Below are positions 34,754 through 44,054 of a DNA stretch of 64,000 nucleotides, in pieces. Position numbers and translations under genes: made by a program. The number at the start of each line of letters is the position of its first letter. Position 1 is the first letter of the stretch. Under the pieces are notes generated by a model. It was not told the DNA's origin. It saw only the letters and a list, made by a program, of their open reading frames with translations, and did no database searches. The stretch comes from an uncultured Cellvibrio sp. (lineage in GTDB: Bacteria > Pseudomonadota > Gammaproteobacteria > Pseudomonadales > Cellvibrionaceae): positions 1 to 64,000 of the forward strand of contig CAMLML010000010.1 of NCBI GenBank assembly GCA_946481095.1. Direction: 5' to 3'.

Positions 34754-35477
34754 ATCCGGCGATCAACAATACAATGGAAAGGATTTGCCGAATGCGGGTG
34801 TTGTTTAATCGTTTGCTACCAAATTCAGAGCCCAGCCATCCACCGGCAATTGCTGCGATTGCCCAGTAACTCAACCCTGCAGGTAATTCTGGTTGTTTGG
34901 TCATCACGCCAACTAATCCTGATATTGAATTGACCAGAATAAATGCAGCGGCAACACCCGATACAACACGCGTTTCTCCCCAGCGTAAAAAAAGCAAGAT
35001 GGGACTTAAAAATATACCGCCACCCACACCAATCAAACCGGATAAAAATCCAATCATCGCCCCTACTAAAAATAATACCCAGTGATGCGGGGCGCGAATC
35101 TGGTCAGAAATAGTTTTCGCCGTTAAAAATGAATGGACTGCTGCGTAGATTAATACTAACCCCAACACAGGTTTGTAATACTGCGGTGCAAGTGTGAAGG
35201 CGCCGCCTAAAAATGCACAGGGTATAGAAGTCACAATTAACGGCCAGAGTAGTCTCCAGGAAAATGCATTCACCCGGTAATACTTAACGCTGGCGATACT
35301 GGCAACCAAAATATTCAGTATCAAAGCTGCAGGTTTTAACTGATCCGGCGCAAGCCCAGCCAATGCCATCACCGCGATATAACCCGATGCACCCGCATGG
35401 CCGACAGATGAATACAGCATGGCTGCTGCAAAAATACCAACAAGAATAAAAATGGCGATGGAGTCAATCATATTCAA
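34734..35477 (-). CDS. TSUP-family membrane transporter (TauE/SafE)
   Basis: A 247-residue protein with eight or so membrane helices and the TauE/SafE features (GVGGGIFLSPILLF, GGWLGSEFG). Members move sulfite, sulfoacetate or other sulfur-containing anions; the exact substrate cannot be told. It follows moeA by 2 bp, so narL, moeA and this gene probably form one message. A link to sulfur supply for the cofactor is possible but unproven. Its last 20 bp overlap the end of moaE. Confidence 0.85.
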   Translation of the reverse strand: MNMIDSIAIFILVGIFAAAMLYSSVGHAGASGYIAVMALAGLAPDQLKPAALILNILVASIASVKYYRVNAFSWRLLWPLIVTSIPCAFLGGAFTLAPQYYKPVLGLVLIYAAVHSFLTAKTISDQIRAPHHWVLFLVGAMIGFLSGLIGVGGGIFLSPILLFLRWGETRVVSGVAAAFILVNSISGLVGVMTKQPELPAGLSYWAIAAIAGGWLGSEFGSKRLNNTRIRQILSIVLLIAGFKMLFA

Positions 35478-35479
35478 TG

Positions 35480-36727
35480 TTAACGAATGGTTTGATCAAA
35501 AGGGATTACAGTTACAGTTTCGCCTGGTGCAACCGAACCGCGTTCAGCGTCAAGACGAATAAAACAATTCGCATTCGCCATACCGCTCAACACAGCAGAA
35601 CTTTGAGAGCCAGTACTGAGTACAGTGTTGATTCCATTTTCCTGAAATAAAATTCCACGTTGAAAATCCGTTCTGCCAGGTTGTTTTTTGAAAGTCTGTT
35701 TTGCAATAGCATTTATGTTTAGGGGCGCTTTTTGAATTTCTCCCGCCAGTTTTCGTAATCCGGGAACAACTAATTGATGATAAGTCACAGCAGTGGACAC
35801 CGGATTTCCGGGTAATCCGAAAAACCAACAATTGTTGATTCGGCCAAATGCAAACGGCTTGCCTGGTTTTATGGCGAGTTTCCAAAAATTAATATTGCCT
35901 AAATCGCTGAGTACAGTTTTTGTGTAATCCGCATCACCCACTGAAACACCACCCGTAGAAATTATTGCATCCGCTGATGTGGCGGCGGTTACAAAGGTAC
36001 TGCTGAGTAAGTCTGGATTGTCTGGAATTATGCCGAAGTCCTGAAGCTTAATATTTAATCGCTGCAATAAAGCTTTTAATAGAGGACGATTGGAATCGAA
36101 AATTTTTCCTCTAACAGCAGTCTCGCCAGCAGCCAATAATTCATCTCCCGTGCTGATCAAGGCAACACGTAATTGACGATAGACTTTAATTTTTGCAATA
36201 CCAAGTGATGCCAGCAAACCAATATCCAGTGCAGTAACGCGATGTCCTTTTTGGATAACGGGTGAATTTTGGGCAATATCTTCACCAGTGCGACGAATAT
36301 TGTCGCCTTGTTTGATGCTGGTGTTAATGATGAGTTGCTCGTCAACAACACTGGTAAGTTCCTGCATGACGACCGTATCAGCACCTGCAGGAATAGTTGC
36401 GCCCGTCATAATTCGCACTGCTTGGTACTCGGAGAGTGCACATTCTGACGTTGGAAATATAAAAGGATGTCCCGCTAACGATTGCCCGATAATCCTAAAC
36501 GCTCGCTGAGGCGAGTTGTTGTCGCTCGCACGAATGGCATAGCCGTCCATTGCTGAGTTATCACTGGAGGGAACCGAAATTGGCGCGAGGATAGTATCTG
36601 CTGATACGCGATCCAAGGCATGGTCCAAATCAATCTCTTCAGTGTCGGTGATCGGCAGTAGCTGTTGCACAATATGCGATAGCGCTTGATCAAAGGCGAG
36701 TAAACCCGGTTGCGAGCAGCAACTCAT
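35480..36727 (-). CDS. moeA: Molybdopterin molybdenumtransferase
   Basis: A 415-residue enzyme that inserts molybdate into adenylylated molybdopterin. SAMDGYAIRASD, RIMTGATIPAGADTVVMQE, STGDEL, DSNRPLL, ISTGGVSVGDADYTK and KPGKPFAFG are all MoeA signatures. Its ATG directly follows the narL stop (TAAATG), making a narL-moeA-TSUP operon. Seen with moaABCDE and mobA, the window has a nearly complete molybdenum cofactor pathway; a mogA is the main absentee. Confidence 0.95.
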   Translation of the reverse strand: MSCCSQPGLLAFDQALSHIVQQLLPITDTEEIDLDHALDRVSADTILAPISVPSSDNSAMDGYAIRASDNNSPQRAFRIIGQSLAGHPFIFPTSECALSEYQAVRIMTGATIPAGADTVVMQELTSVVDEQLIINTSIKQGDNIRRTGEDIAQNSPVIQKGHRVTALDIGLLASLGIAKIKVYRQLRVALISTGDELLAAGETAVRGKIFDSNRPLLKALLQRLNIKLQDFGIIPDNPDLLSSTFVTAATSADAIISTGGVSVGDADYTKTVLSDLGNINFWKLAIKPGKPFAFGRINNCWFFGLPGNPVSTAVTYHQLVVPGLRKLAGEIQKAPLNINAIAKQTFKKQPGRTDFQRGILFQENGINTVLSTGSQSSAVLSGMANANCFIRLDAERGSVAPGETVTVIPFDQTIR

Positions 36728-37378
36728 TTAGGCTGGACCTTGTTGGTTAATCATCCACACTGCTGCTTCAACACGAGAACGTAAATGAAGTTTTTTCAAT
36801 AAATGTTTAACGTGAACCTTCACTGTGCCGTCGGAAATATCCAATTCACGTGCAATTAATTTATTGCTGAGTCCTTTCGCAATCAATTTAAGAATTTCTA
36901 ATTCGCGTTGAGTGAGGCTATCACTCGCTGCTTCTGTTTTGCCCGTAGGATTTCGAATTGCTGTTGCTAGAACTTGGGTAATGGCTTCGCTCAATACCAT
37001 CTTTCCGGAAAGTGCACGTTCAATTTGCACCAACATATCTTCCGGTTCCATATCTTTTAATAGATAGCCATCGGCTCCGGCAGAAATTGCATTTAGCACA
37101 TCTTCATCAGCATCGGACACGGTTAACATCACAATCCGTGATGTGACACCTTCATTGCGCAAACACCTAAGAGTTTCCAATCCATCCATTCCTTGCATGT
37201 TTAAATCCAGCAAAATTAAATCTGGATCAAGTTCAACCGCGAGCTTGATGGCGTCAGTGCCATTGCTGGCCTCTGCCACCACATCCATTTCACCCGAAAG
37301 GGTAATAAGTTGGCGTAATCCTTTTCGTAGCAGTGGGTGATCGTCAACCAACATGATGGTGGCATTTTCATTACTCAC
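36728..37378 (-). CDS. narL: NarL-type response regulator
   Basis: A 216-residue regulator with a receiver domain, D58 (in [10 protein letters not shown]) as the phosphate-accepting residue and K near 108, and a C-terminal LuxR-type helix-turn-helix ([28 protein letters not shown]). This matches NarL/NarP closely. It begins with GTG at 37378 after AGGAG. NarL activates nitrate reductase and nitrate transport genes when NarX detects nitrate and binds the 7-2-7 sites listed in this window. The gene is divergent from the NarK2-type gene and in an operon with moeA. Confidence 0.93.
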   Translation of the reverse strand: MSNENATIMLVDDHPLLRKGLRQLITLSGEMDVVAEASNGTDAIKLAVELDPDLILLDLNMQGMDGLETLRCLRNEGVTSRIVMLTVSDADEDVLNAISAGADGYLLKDMEPEDMLVQIERALSGKMVLSEAITQVLATAIRNPTGKTEAASDSLTQRELEILKLIAKGLSNKLIARELDISDGTVKVHVKHLLKKLHLRSRVEAAVWMINQQGPA

Positions 37379-37500
37379 GGGATTCTCCTGCGTACTATTT
37401 GATTTTCATGCAGTTTAACGATTTGTGCGGCACAAATTAACTGCTCTCGCAGCGCAAAGCCACTGAATGCCTCTTTGGTGGTATTGCTGAAAATTTTTTC

Positions 37501-37516
37501 TACCTACTCGGAGCAA
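37501..37516. promoter_or_regulatory. Weak NarL-like element between narL and the NarK2-type gene
   Basis: TACCTAC-TC-GGAGCAA: the left half is good, the right half poor. Listed because it lies 105 bp before the transporter gene in a region where a NarL site would be expected. Confidence 0.25.
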
Positions 37517-37620
37517 ATTGTCTAACACCACTAATCAGTTTGCTTAACTCTCAAGTTGAATGGTCTTGCGTAGGGGCAAACGCCATAGTGCTTGTAAAGT
37601 AAAACTGGTGAGGATCATAT

Positions 37621-39234
37621 ATGCCCGACCTTAAGCGCTGGGAACCGGAACAACAGGAGTTTTGGGACACTACAGGCAAAGCCATTGCAACTCGCAACCT
37701 ATGGATATCGATTCCTGGGCTGCTTTGTGGTTTTGCGGTATGGATGCAATGGAGCATTATCACCGTACAGATGCTGAATTTGGGATTTCCCTATGCGGCA
37801 GGCGATCTATTCAGCCTGAGCGCTATCGCAGGGCTAACTGGTGCAACATTGCGAATTCCATCGAGCTTTTTTATTCGTCTTTGCGGGGGTCGCTACACAA
37901 TTTTTTTGACGACCAGTTTGTTGATGCTACCTGCTATAGGTACGGGCATGGCATTGAAAGATCCCGCGACACCATTTTGGGTGTTTCAATTGATGGCGTT
38001 GTTGTCGGGAATTGGTGGCGGCAATTTCGCGGCGTCCATGTCCAACATCAGTTTCTTTTTTCCACGTAAACAGCAAGGTTTGGCATTGGGATTAAACGCC
38101 GGCTTAGGTAATTTCGGTGTGACCACTATGCAAATATTGGTTCCTTTGTTTATGACCTTTGGGGCCTTCGGCGTATTAGGTGGCGACCCCATGATTCTCA
38201 AATCTGCCAGTGGCACCTTGATCGGATCTATCCCTGCCGGGGCGCCTACCTGGATTCAAAATGCGGGCTTTTTGTGGTTGCTGTTGTTAATCCCGCTTGC
38301 GTTTGCTATCTGGTTTGGCATGAACAATATCAACACTCCGGATGTAACACCCAATTTAAAAAGTGCGTGGTATTCGTTCGCCATCATACTCATGATGATG
38401 ATCATAGGTTTTGCGACTTCTGCACTTGGTTTGTGGTTGATTATGCCCGCCAGCGTCAACGGCTCGGGCTTTGGCATACCTAAAGAATTGGTATTGGTAC
38501 TGGTGTTGTTTTTAACTGTGATGTTATTAAAAGCTTTGCCTGGTACGATCAAATCCAGCCTGGAACGCCAATATCGTATCTTCAACAATCGACACACTTG
38601 GGTGATGAGTATTTTGTATGTGATGACCTTTGGTTCCTTTATTGGATTTTCAGCCGCATTTCCGTTATCAATTCAAGTTATTTTTGGTTTTAGTCACGTT
38701 TCACTCGATGGTGTGATGACTCACAACACGGTCAATCCTAATGCGCCCAGTGCTCTGACTTATGCCTGGATAGCGCCTTTTATTGGCGCTTTGATACGTC
38801 CGGTTGGCGGATGGGTGGCAGATAAATTTGGTGGTGCACGCGTAACACAAGCCTGTGCCTTGGCAATGGTAATCTTGTCTATTGCTGCAGCTTATTACAT
38901 GCAAAAAGCTTATCAATCCGCACACCCTGAACAATATTTTTTACCATTTTTTTTAGTCTTTCTCGGACTCTTCGCTGCTAGTGGAATCGGTAATGGTTCA
39001 ACCTTTCGATCAATAGCGAACATTTTTCCAAAAGAGCAGGCGGGCCCTGCACTCGGCTGGACATCCGCTGTCGCAGGTTATGGCGCGTTTTATATTCCAC
39101 AAGTTTTTGGCGAACAAATTAAGGCCGCAACGCCTGAATTTGCGATGTTAGGTTTTGCCGTATTTTATTTAGTGTGTGTACTGTTGAATTGGTGGTTTTA
39201 TCTGCGCAAGCAGGGTGAGTTTTATAATCCTTGA
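37621..39234 (+). CDS. narK: Nitrate/nitrite antiporter, NarK2 type
   Basis: A 537-residue major facilitator protein, longer than NarK1 because of extended loops between helices near the middle. The nitrate signatures GGGNFAASMSNISFFFPRKQQG and ASGIGNGSTFRSIANIFP are visible, as are the arginines (in RIPSSFFIR and STFRSI) that bind the anion in E. coli NarK. NarK2-type proteins are thought to exchange nitrate for nitrite, so the pair of transporters here would let cells start and then sustain respiration. The start is ATG 37621; a GGATC stretch is the only ribosome site nearby. Confidence 0.92.
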   Translation: MPDLKRWEPEQQEFWDTTGKAIATRNLWISIPGLLCGFAVWMQWSIITVQMLNLGFPYAAGDLFSLSAIAGLTGATLRIPSSFFIRLCGGRYTIFLTTSLLMLPAIGTGMALKDPATPFWVFQLMALLSGIGGGNFAASMSNISFFFPRKQQGLALGLNAGLGNFGVTTMQILVPLFMTFGAFGVLGGDPMILKSASGTLIGSIPAGAPTWIQNAGFLWLLLLIPLAFAIWFGMNNINTPDVTPNLKSAWYSFAIILMMMIIGFATSALGLWLIMPASVNGSGFGIPKELVLVLVLFLTVMLLKALPGTIKSSLERQYRIFNNRHTWVMSILYVMTFGSFIGFSAAFPLSIQVIFGFSHVSLDGVMTHNTVNPNAPSALTYAWIAPFIGALIRPVGGWVADKFGGARVTQACALAMVILSIAAAYYMQKAYQSAHPEQYFLPFFLVFLGLFAASGIGNGSTFRSIANIFPKEQAGPALGWTSAVAGYGAFYIPQVFGEQIKAATPEFAMLGFAVFYLVCVLLNWWFYLRKQGEFYNP

Positions 39235-39413
39235 TTGCATAAATCTCTAGTATGGCTTGGATTTTTTAACGTCGCTTAATTAGAGGTCCGGCAAAACGTC
39301 CAGATTCAGCCGCTTTCAATTTGCCGAAATTGAAGGCATTTCGAGATTGGATTTTTGATGAGATTACTGGTCGTTAAATAGAAAAACGAAAGCAGTTCAT
39401 AAAGCCATTCAAG

Positions 39414-40169
39414 TTATCGCAACATAATATCCGGTTTTTTGGTTGATGGACTTCCAGGTTTTGGTCGATTACTTTCAGCGCGATAAGTAAAAACCAATGA
39501 AGATTTTTTGGTGTTAGTGGCATTTTTTCCGGCAGCATGGAAAAGATTGCTATGGAACAACAATAGATCACCTTGATTTAATTCAATCGCAATTGCACGT
39601 TCGACCAGCTCTTTATTTCTTGCAACATCGGTACGCAAAAATTGCTTTTCATCCAACTGAAATGATTCTATTTCCCATCGATGTGAAGTCGGTAAAACCC
39701 ACAAGCAGCCGTTATCTGGGCGTTCGTCTGTGAGTGCGAGCCAAGCCGATATCAATTCAGGTTGTTCAAAATTCCAGTAACGACTATCCCTATGCCACCC
39801 GGTGCTACTGGAGTAGTTGGGGTATTTGGTCATGATGCAATTGTGATGAGATTGAGAAAGGCAAATCGCATCTCCAAGCAATTGCTGAAGTATTTCATGT
39901 AATTCTCGATGCGTTGCCCAAGATAAAAAGCGTGGATCACGTTCTGCTGCTGCCAGTAATCGTCGCGGCGTTAAACCTCCCTCGTCGGTACGTGAGAGAG
40001 GTGCTCCTGGATACCCCATGTCGGACTCATATTCAACAGGAAATTTCTTATTTTTTATTTGAGTCTCCACTAATAACATGAGTGACTGGCAAAATCCTGC
40101 GGGTGCAAAATCCCGTAGCACTAGAAATCCCCATTTTTTGAAATTTTGAATTTGTTCATTGCTTAACAT
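39414..40169 (-). CDS. Phytanoyl-CoA dioxygenase-family (PhyH) enzyme
   Basis: A 251-residue iron/2-oxoglutarate oxygenase. WHRDSRYW supplies the HxD pair, FHAAGKN the distal histidine, and the arginine that binds 2-oxoglutarate is likely the one in TYRAESNRP. The substrate is unknown: family members hydroxylate small molecules, lipids or amino acids. It is the last gene of a tight minus-strand run; its start is 3 bp from the dehydrogenase stop. Because that dehydrogenase probably makes 2-oxoglutarate, the pair could supply and use the same cosubstrate. Confidence 0.82.
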   Translation of the reverse strand: MLSNEQIQNFKKWGFLVLRDFAPAGFCQSLMLLVETQIKNKKFPVEYESDMGYPGAPLSRTDEGGLTPRRLLAAAERDPRFLSWATHRELHEILQQLLGDAICLSQSHHNCIMTKYPNYSSSTGWHRDSRYWNFEQPELISAWLALTDERPDNGCLWVLPTSHRWEIESFQLDEKQFLRTDVARNKELVERAIAIELNQGDLLLFHSNLFHAAGKNATNTKKSSLVFTYRAESNRPKPGSPSTKKPDIMLR

Positions 40170-40172
40170 AAT

Positions 40173-41177
40173 TTATAACCGGCTGATAACAGAAAAAGTG
40201 AAATCAGTGGTTGACCCGTTACCACCCAAATCGGGAGTGGTGTTGTCACCCGCCAAGATCGTCGCGCGTAATGCGTTAGTGATTTTGTCTGCGCTATCAT
40301 GATGTTGGAGATATCGGAGCATTTGTATGGCGGCAAGAATCATCGCGCTAGGATTTGCAATATTTTTTCCTGCTATATCCGGTGCTGTACCATGAACAGC
40401 CTCAAAGATTGCATAAAATTTTCCGATGTTTGCACCGGGCGCTAAACCCAATCCACCAACTAACCCGGCACACAAGTCTGAAATAATATCGCCAAATAAA
40501 TTCGTTGTGACTATGACATCAAATTGCTCAGGTTGCATAACCAATTGCATACAAGCATTGTCGATAATCATTTCATTGGTTTCAATATCGGTATATCGAC
40601 TGGCGATTTCACGGGCAACTTGCAAAAACAAACCGGATGTGGATTTTAAAATATTGGCTTTATGCACAATAGTAACTTTTTTGCGTTTTTCATGGCGAGC
40701 CAATTCATAAGCAAATGTCACTATATCAGCGGATTTACTTCGCGTAATTACACTTTTTGCTTCAGCTGTTTCACCATCATCGGAAAGCGTATGTCCTACC
40801 CCAGAATAAAGACCTTGAGTATTTTCTCTGACTGTTATGATATCAATATTTTCATAACGCGATTTAATTCCGGGTATCGAAATAACGGGGCGAACGTTGG
40901 CGTATAAATTAAATAATTGACGCAGATTCACATTTAACGATGTGTGGCCAGCACCAATAGGAGTTGCCAACGGCCCTTTTAATACGATTCTATTGCGAGA
41001 GATCGAATCTATTGTAGATGAGGGCAACAATGAACCATGATGTACTAGCGCTTGTTCGCCAACATCGACATAATCATAGTCAAATTTACATCCCGCAGCC
41101 TCTAAAATATTGATAGTTGAATCCACTATGCTTGGACCAATACCATCACCGCGAATAACCGTTATTGTTTTGTTCAC
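40173..41177 (-). CDS. NAD-dependent isocitrate/isopropylmalate-type dehydrogenase
   Basis: A 334-residue enzyme of the isocitrate/3-isopropylmalate dehydrogenase family. The GTG at 41177 with AGGAGA six bases upstream is used; the frame is open further upstream but would run into the methyltransferase gene. The sections RGDGIGP, SLNVNLRQLFNLYANVRP, DIITVRENTQGLYSG and NPSAMILA are typical of NAD-type isocitrate dehydrogenases. The S-x-N-x-x-L-R stretch is the isocitrate form rather than the isopropylmalate form. A second, housekeeping enzyme is expected elsewhere in the genome, so this copy probably serves the operon. Confidence 0.82.
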   Translation of the reverse strand: MNKTITVIRGDGIGPSIVDSTINILEAAGCKFDYDYVDVGEQALVHHGSLLPSSTIDSISRNRIVLKGPLATPIGAGHTSLNVNLRQLFNLYANVRPVISIPGIKSRYENIDIITVRENTQGLYSGVGHTLSDDGETAEAKSVITRSKSADIVTFAYELARHEKRKKVTIVHKANILKSTSGLFLQVAREIASRYTDIETNEMIIDNACMQLVMQPEQFDVIVTTNLFGDIISDLCAGLVGGLGLAPGANIGKFYAIFEAVHGTAPDIAGKNIANPSAMILAAIQMLRYLQHHDSADKITNALRATILAGDNTTPDLGGNGSTTDFTFSVISRL

Positions 41178-41179
41178 AT

Positions 41180-41965
41180 CTATTCTCCTGTGTTCAGGCG
41201 ATTGACTCTTGAATATAAAGATTGAAAGGGTTGATTCATTAGGGTTTCGAGTTGTTTGATTCTTTCTGGTATCAAAGAACGATTGATGGTGAATGGTTTT
41301 CCAGCAAACACCACATGGTTCAACTCTTTTCCGGAGCAAATTTTTACAGTTCCAAAATGGCCTAATAAATCTTTGAAAAAAGTGGATTCAATATCAGGTA
41401 ACCGATGAAAATTAATTACCAGCCATCCATCAGAAGAAAGTGCACGAGAACAATGACGTATGAATCTATGTTGGACTTGTAGCGAGTTCATACCATAAGC
41501 ATCGTAGATATCGGAAAAAATAATATCAGTGCCCTTGTAAGGTAATTTAGCAATTATTTCTGCAGCATCTTCGATTGAATAACTAACCCGATCATCAATC
41601 GGTATATCAAAAAAGGTTTTTGCTGTTTCATAGACTTTTTGTCGAAGCTCAATCACATGAAAGTCTGCATCCGGCAAACAATGATGCAAGCTTCTTAATA
41701 AACTACCACCACCCAGTCCAATGAGTGTGATGTGCTTGGGCGATAAATAACTCAAGGCCAACATCATGATGCGGGTATATTCATGAAACAATTGATGCGG
41801 ATGATCAAATGAATACGCACTTTGTTCAAAAATGGAACCAAAGCTCAGGATTCGATGATCGGGATAATCAATCACCCAAATTTCACCAAAGGAATCCGCA
41901 TCCATATGCACCAAATTGCCTTGGTAAGTTGGATCATTTCTAAAAAAAATATCGAGCAGACTCAT
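41180..41965 (-). CDS. Spermidine-synthase-like methyltransferase-fold protein
   Basis: A 261-residue Rossmann-fold protein. LIGLGGGSLLRSLHH is the nucleotide-binding glycine motif, and VIELRQKVYETAKTFF and DIIFSDIYDAYG match the spermidine synthase/SpeE group. Key polyamine-binding residues cannot be confirmed, so it may be an aminopropyl- or methyl-transferase acting on another molecule. Tightly packed between the small protein gene and the dehydrogenase gene. Confidence 0.78.
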   Translation of the reverse strand: MSLLDIFFRNDPTYQGNLVHMDADSFGEIWVIDYPDHRILSFGSIFEQSAYSFDHPHQLFHEYTRIMMLALSYLSPKHITLIGLGGGSLLRSLHHCLPDADFHVIELRQKVYETAKTFFDIPIDDRVSYSIEDAAEIIAKLPYKGTDIIFSDIYDAYGMNSLQVQHRFIRHCSRALSSDGWLVINFHRLPDIESTFFKDLLGHFGTVKICSGKELNHVVFAGKPFTINRSLIPERIKQLETLMNQPFQSLYSRVNRLNTGE

Positions 41966-41974
41966 ACAACACCA

Positions 41975-42205
41975 TTAAATATTAATTCCAGCCTGCTTAA
42001 TTCCACTTGTACGAAGCAGCAGGACTAAATGATCCAAATCATGGCTGATAATTGCGTTATCGAATTCATCAGAGAGTAAAAAACTTTTCCCTTCATGATC
42101 CCTTAACCAAATTACCCATTCAGAAAGTACAGCGGGATTTCTCATGATGTCTACATGCGTTATTTGGTTACTCTCGATCGCTTGCGTTAATTCAGAAAGC
42201 CTCAT
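41975..42205 (-). CDS. Small conserved hypothetical protein
   Basis: A 76-residue soluble, acidic protein (SELTQAIESNQITHVDIMRNP, then WVIWLRDHEGKSFLLSDE) resembling short proteins seen in related bacteria, with no known function. The ATG at 42205 is used because the frame's longer form to 42247 would overlap the SulP gene. It lies 20 bp after the SulP stop and 9 bp before the next gene's start. Confidence 0.6.
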   Translation of the reverse strand: MRLSELTQAIESNQITHVDIMRNPAVLSEWVIWLRDHEGKSFLLSDEFDNAIISHDLDHLVLLLRTSGIKQAGINI

Positions 42206-42225
42206 AGAAAAATAGTACCTTTTTT

Positions 42226-43932
42226 TTACAGTGCCTGATGTAGGCATGAACGGAATTGGAAGACATTGTCAATTGCTTGAATGTTGGCTTTTGCAAGCGC
42301 TTTCAAGGGTTGAAATTGAATATCGGTGAGAATGAGTTGAGCGCTATTTTTTTTGCAGTGTTCGATGAGCTTGGTAAGCGCAGAAATTCCGCCTGCATCC
42401 AGCATGGTAACGTTATCGAGATATAAAATAATGACTTTGTCACGTTCACAGTAACGAGTCAGCTCGCCAAATATTTTATCGGCAGCAGCGAAAAATAAGG
42501 GGCCGGTAATTTTGAAGATGCGGTAATTTTCCGGAACTGCTTTTTGCAAATACTGTTTGTTTTGCGTGATGTCAACTACACGAGTCATCTCGGCAATTTC
42601 TTTCATAAACAGAATTGCCGCCAACAAAATACCGGTAGTGATAGCAATGACCATATCGAATAATATTGTCAATAAAAGACAGGTCAGAAATATCCAGCGA
42701 TCGCTGTTTTGTGAGGTCTTGAATAAATGAAGACTTTTATGAGCTTCACTCATATTCCAGGCCACTACCATCAACAATGCTGCCATCGCGGGCATGGGCA
42801 AATAACCTAGCAAAGGTGCCAATACCACCAATCCCAGCACAACTACCAATGCGTGAATCATGGCTGCAACTGGCGATTCTGCTCCCGCTTTGAAATTGGC
42901 TGCCGAACGCGCAATAGCTGCTGTCGCGGTTATGCCACCCAAAAACGGGGCGATGAGATTGCCTATACCTTGCCCCAATAGCTCGCTGTTGGCGCTATGA
43001 CGCTTGCCACTCATGCCATCCAACACCACTGCACACAGTAAAGATTCAATGGCACCCAGCATGGCTATTGCAAATGCTGCGGGTAACAATTCGCGCACCA
43101 AACTCCAACTAATGACCAGTGTGTTGCCATTAACATTTGGGTACAGCCAAGGCCATTCGAAACTCGGGAGAATCGGCGGTATCCCCTGTACGGTACTGCC
43201 GTCAGCTGAAAGGTAGTTGAAGCGTGAATAGATGGTGTCCACATCCAACCCCGCATTATTCAATACCAGTGCGACAAGGCTGCCGATAACGATTGCAGGT
43301 AAATGCGCAGGCACCGGTGTTTTGAGGCGCGGCCATAACAACATCACCGCTAATGTCAGAATCGCCACCAATACACTGGGCCAATGAGTATGACCAAAGG
43401 ACTGTGAAAGAAGGCTGACCTTTTCAATGTAATGCTCAGGCATGCTGGCTATAGGCAAGCCAAAAAAATCTTTAATTTGCAAAGTGGCTATCACCACCCC
43501 AATACCGCCGGTAAACCCCAGCGTTACTGGCTCGGGAATATATTCAATCAATCGCCCCAAGCGAAAAAGCGCCATTAACACCAGCATGGCACCCGCCATA
43601 AGGCTGGCAATTAACAGACCGCTAAGGCCGTACTTTTGGGTGATGGGATAGAGAATAACGACAAAGGCGGCTGTAGGGCCGGAGATACTAAAGCGGGAGC
43701 CTCCCGTCAGCGCGATGATAAAACCAGCGATAGCAGCAGTGTAAAGACCGTATTGCGGAGGCACTCCACTGGCAATCGCCAGAGCCATCGCCAACGGAAT
43801 CGCAATAATCCCTACCGTCAAACCTGCCGGCAGATCTTTTCGAAACCGGGTTCCGGTGTAAGGTTCAGCAAAACAACTTTCCCGCAGAGCATGCCCAAAA
43901 CGCAAGGAAAACAGATGGGCTCTGTGTGACAT
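42226..43932 (-). CDS. SulP-family anion transporter with STAS domain (DauA/YchM-like)
   Basis: A 568-residue SLC26/SulP protein. GLTVGIIAIPLAMALAIASG marks the first helix, SGPTAAFVVILYPI the third, and about ten to fourteen helices are present in total; residues about 455-560 form the cytoplasmic STAS domain (FKITGPLFFAAADKI..ILYLDNVTMLDAGGISAL). Substrates in the family include sulfate, bicarbonate and, for E. coli DauA, C4-dicarboxylates. AGGAGGG precedes the ATG. It is the first gene of the five-gene minus-strand run. Confidence 0.87.
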   Translation of the reverse strand: MSHRAHLFSLRFGHALRESCFAEPYTGTRFRKDLPAGLTVGIIAIPLAMALAIASGVPPQYGLYTAAIAGFIIALTGGSRFSISGPTAAFVVILYPITQKYGLSGLLIASLMAGAMLVLMALFRLGRLIEYIPEPVTLGFTGGIGVVIATLQIKDFFGLPIASMPEHYIEKVSLLSQSFGHTHWPSVLVAILTLAVMLLWPRLKTPVPAHLPAIVIGSLVALVLNNAGLDVDTIYSRFNYLSADGSTVQGIPPILPSFEWPWLYPNVNGNTLVISWSLVRELLPAAFAIAMLGAIESLLCAVVLDGMSGKRHSANSELLGQGIGNLIAPFLGGITATAAIARSAANFKAGAESPVAAMIHALVVVLGLVVLAPLLGYLPMPAMAALLMVVAWNMSEAHKSLHLFKTSQNSDRWIFLTCLLLTILFDMVIAITTGILLAAILFMKEIAEMTRVVDITQNKQYLQKAVPENYRIFKITGPLFFAAADKIFGELTRYCERDKVIILYLDNVTMLDAGGISALTKLIEHCKKNSAQLILTDIQFQPLKALAKANIQAIDNVFQFRSCLHQAL

Positions 43933-44054
43933 CGGCTACCCTCCTAGTTGTTTTTGACCGATCCAGTATAATACGCATTATCATTTTATGCTAATAACAT
44001 TATAATGAAGTTATAATTTTTTAAGCCTATGGTGTATGCTACTGGAGGTTAATT

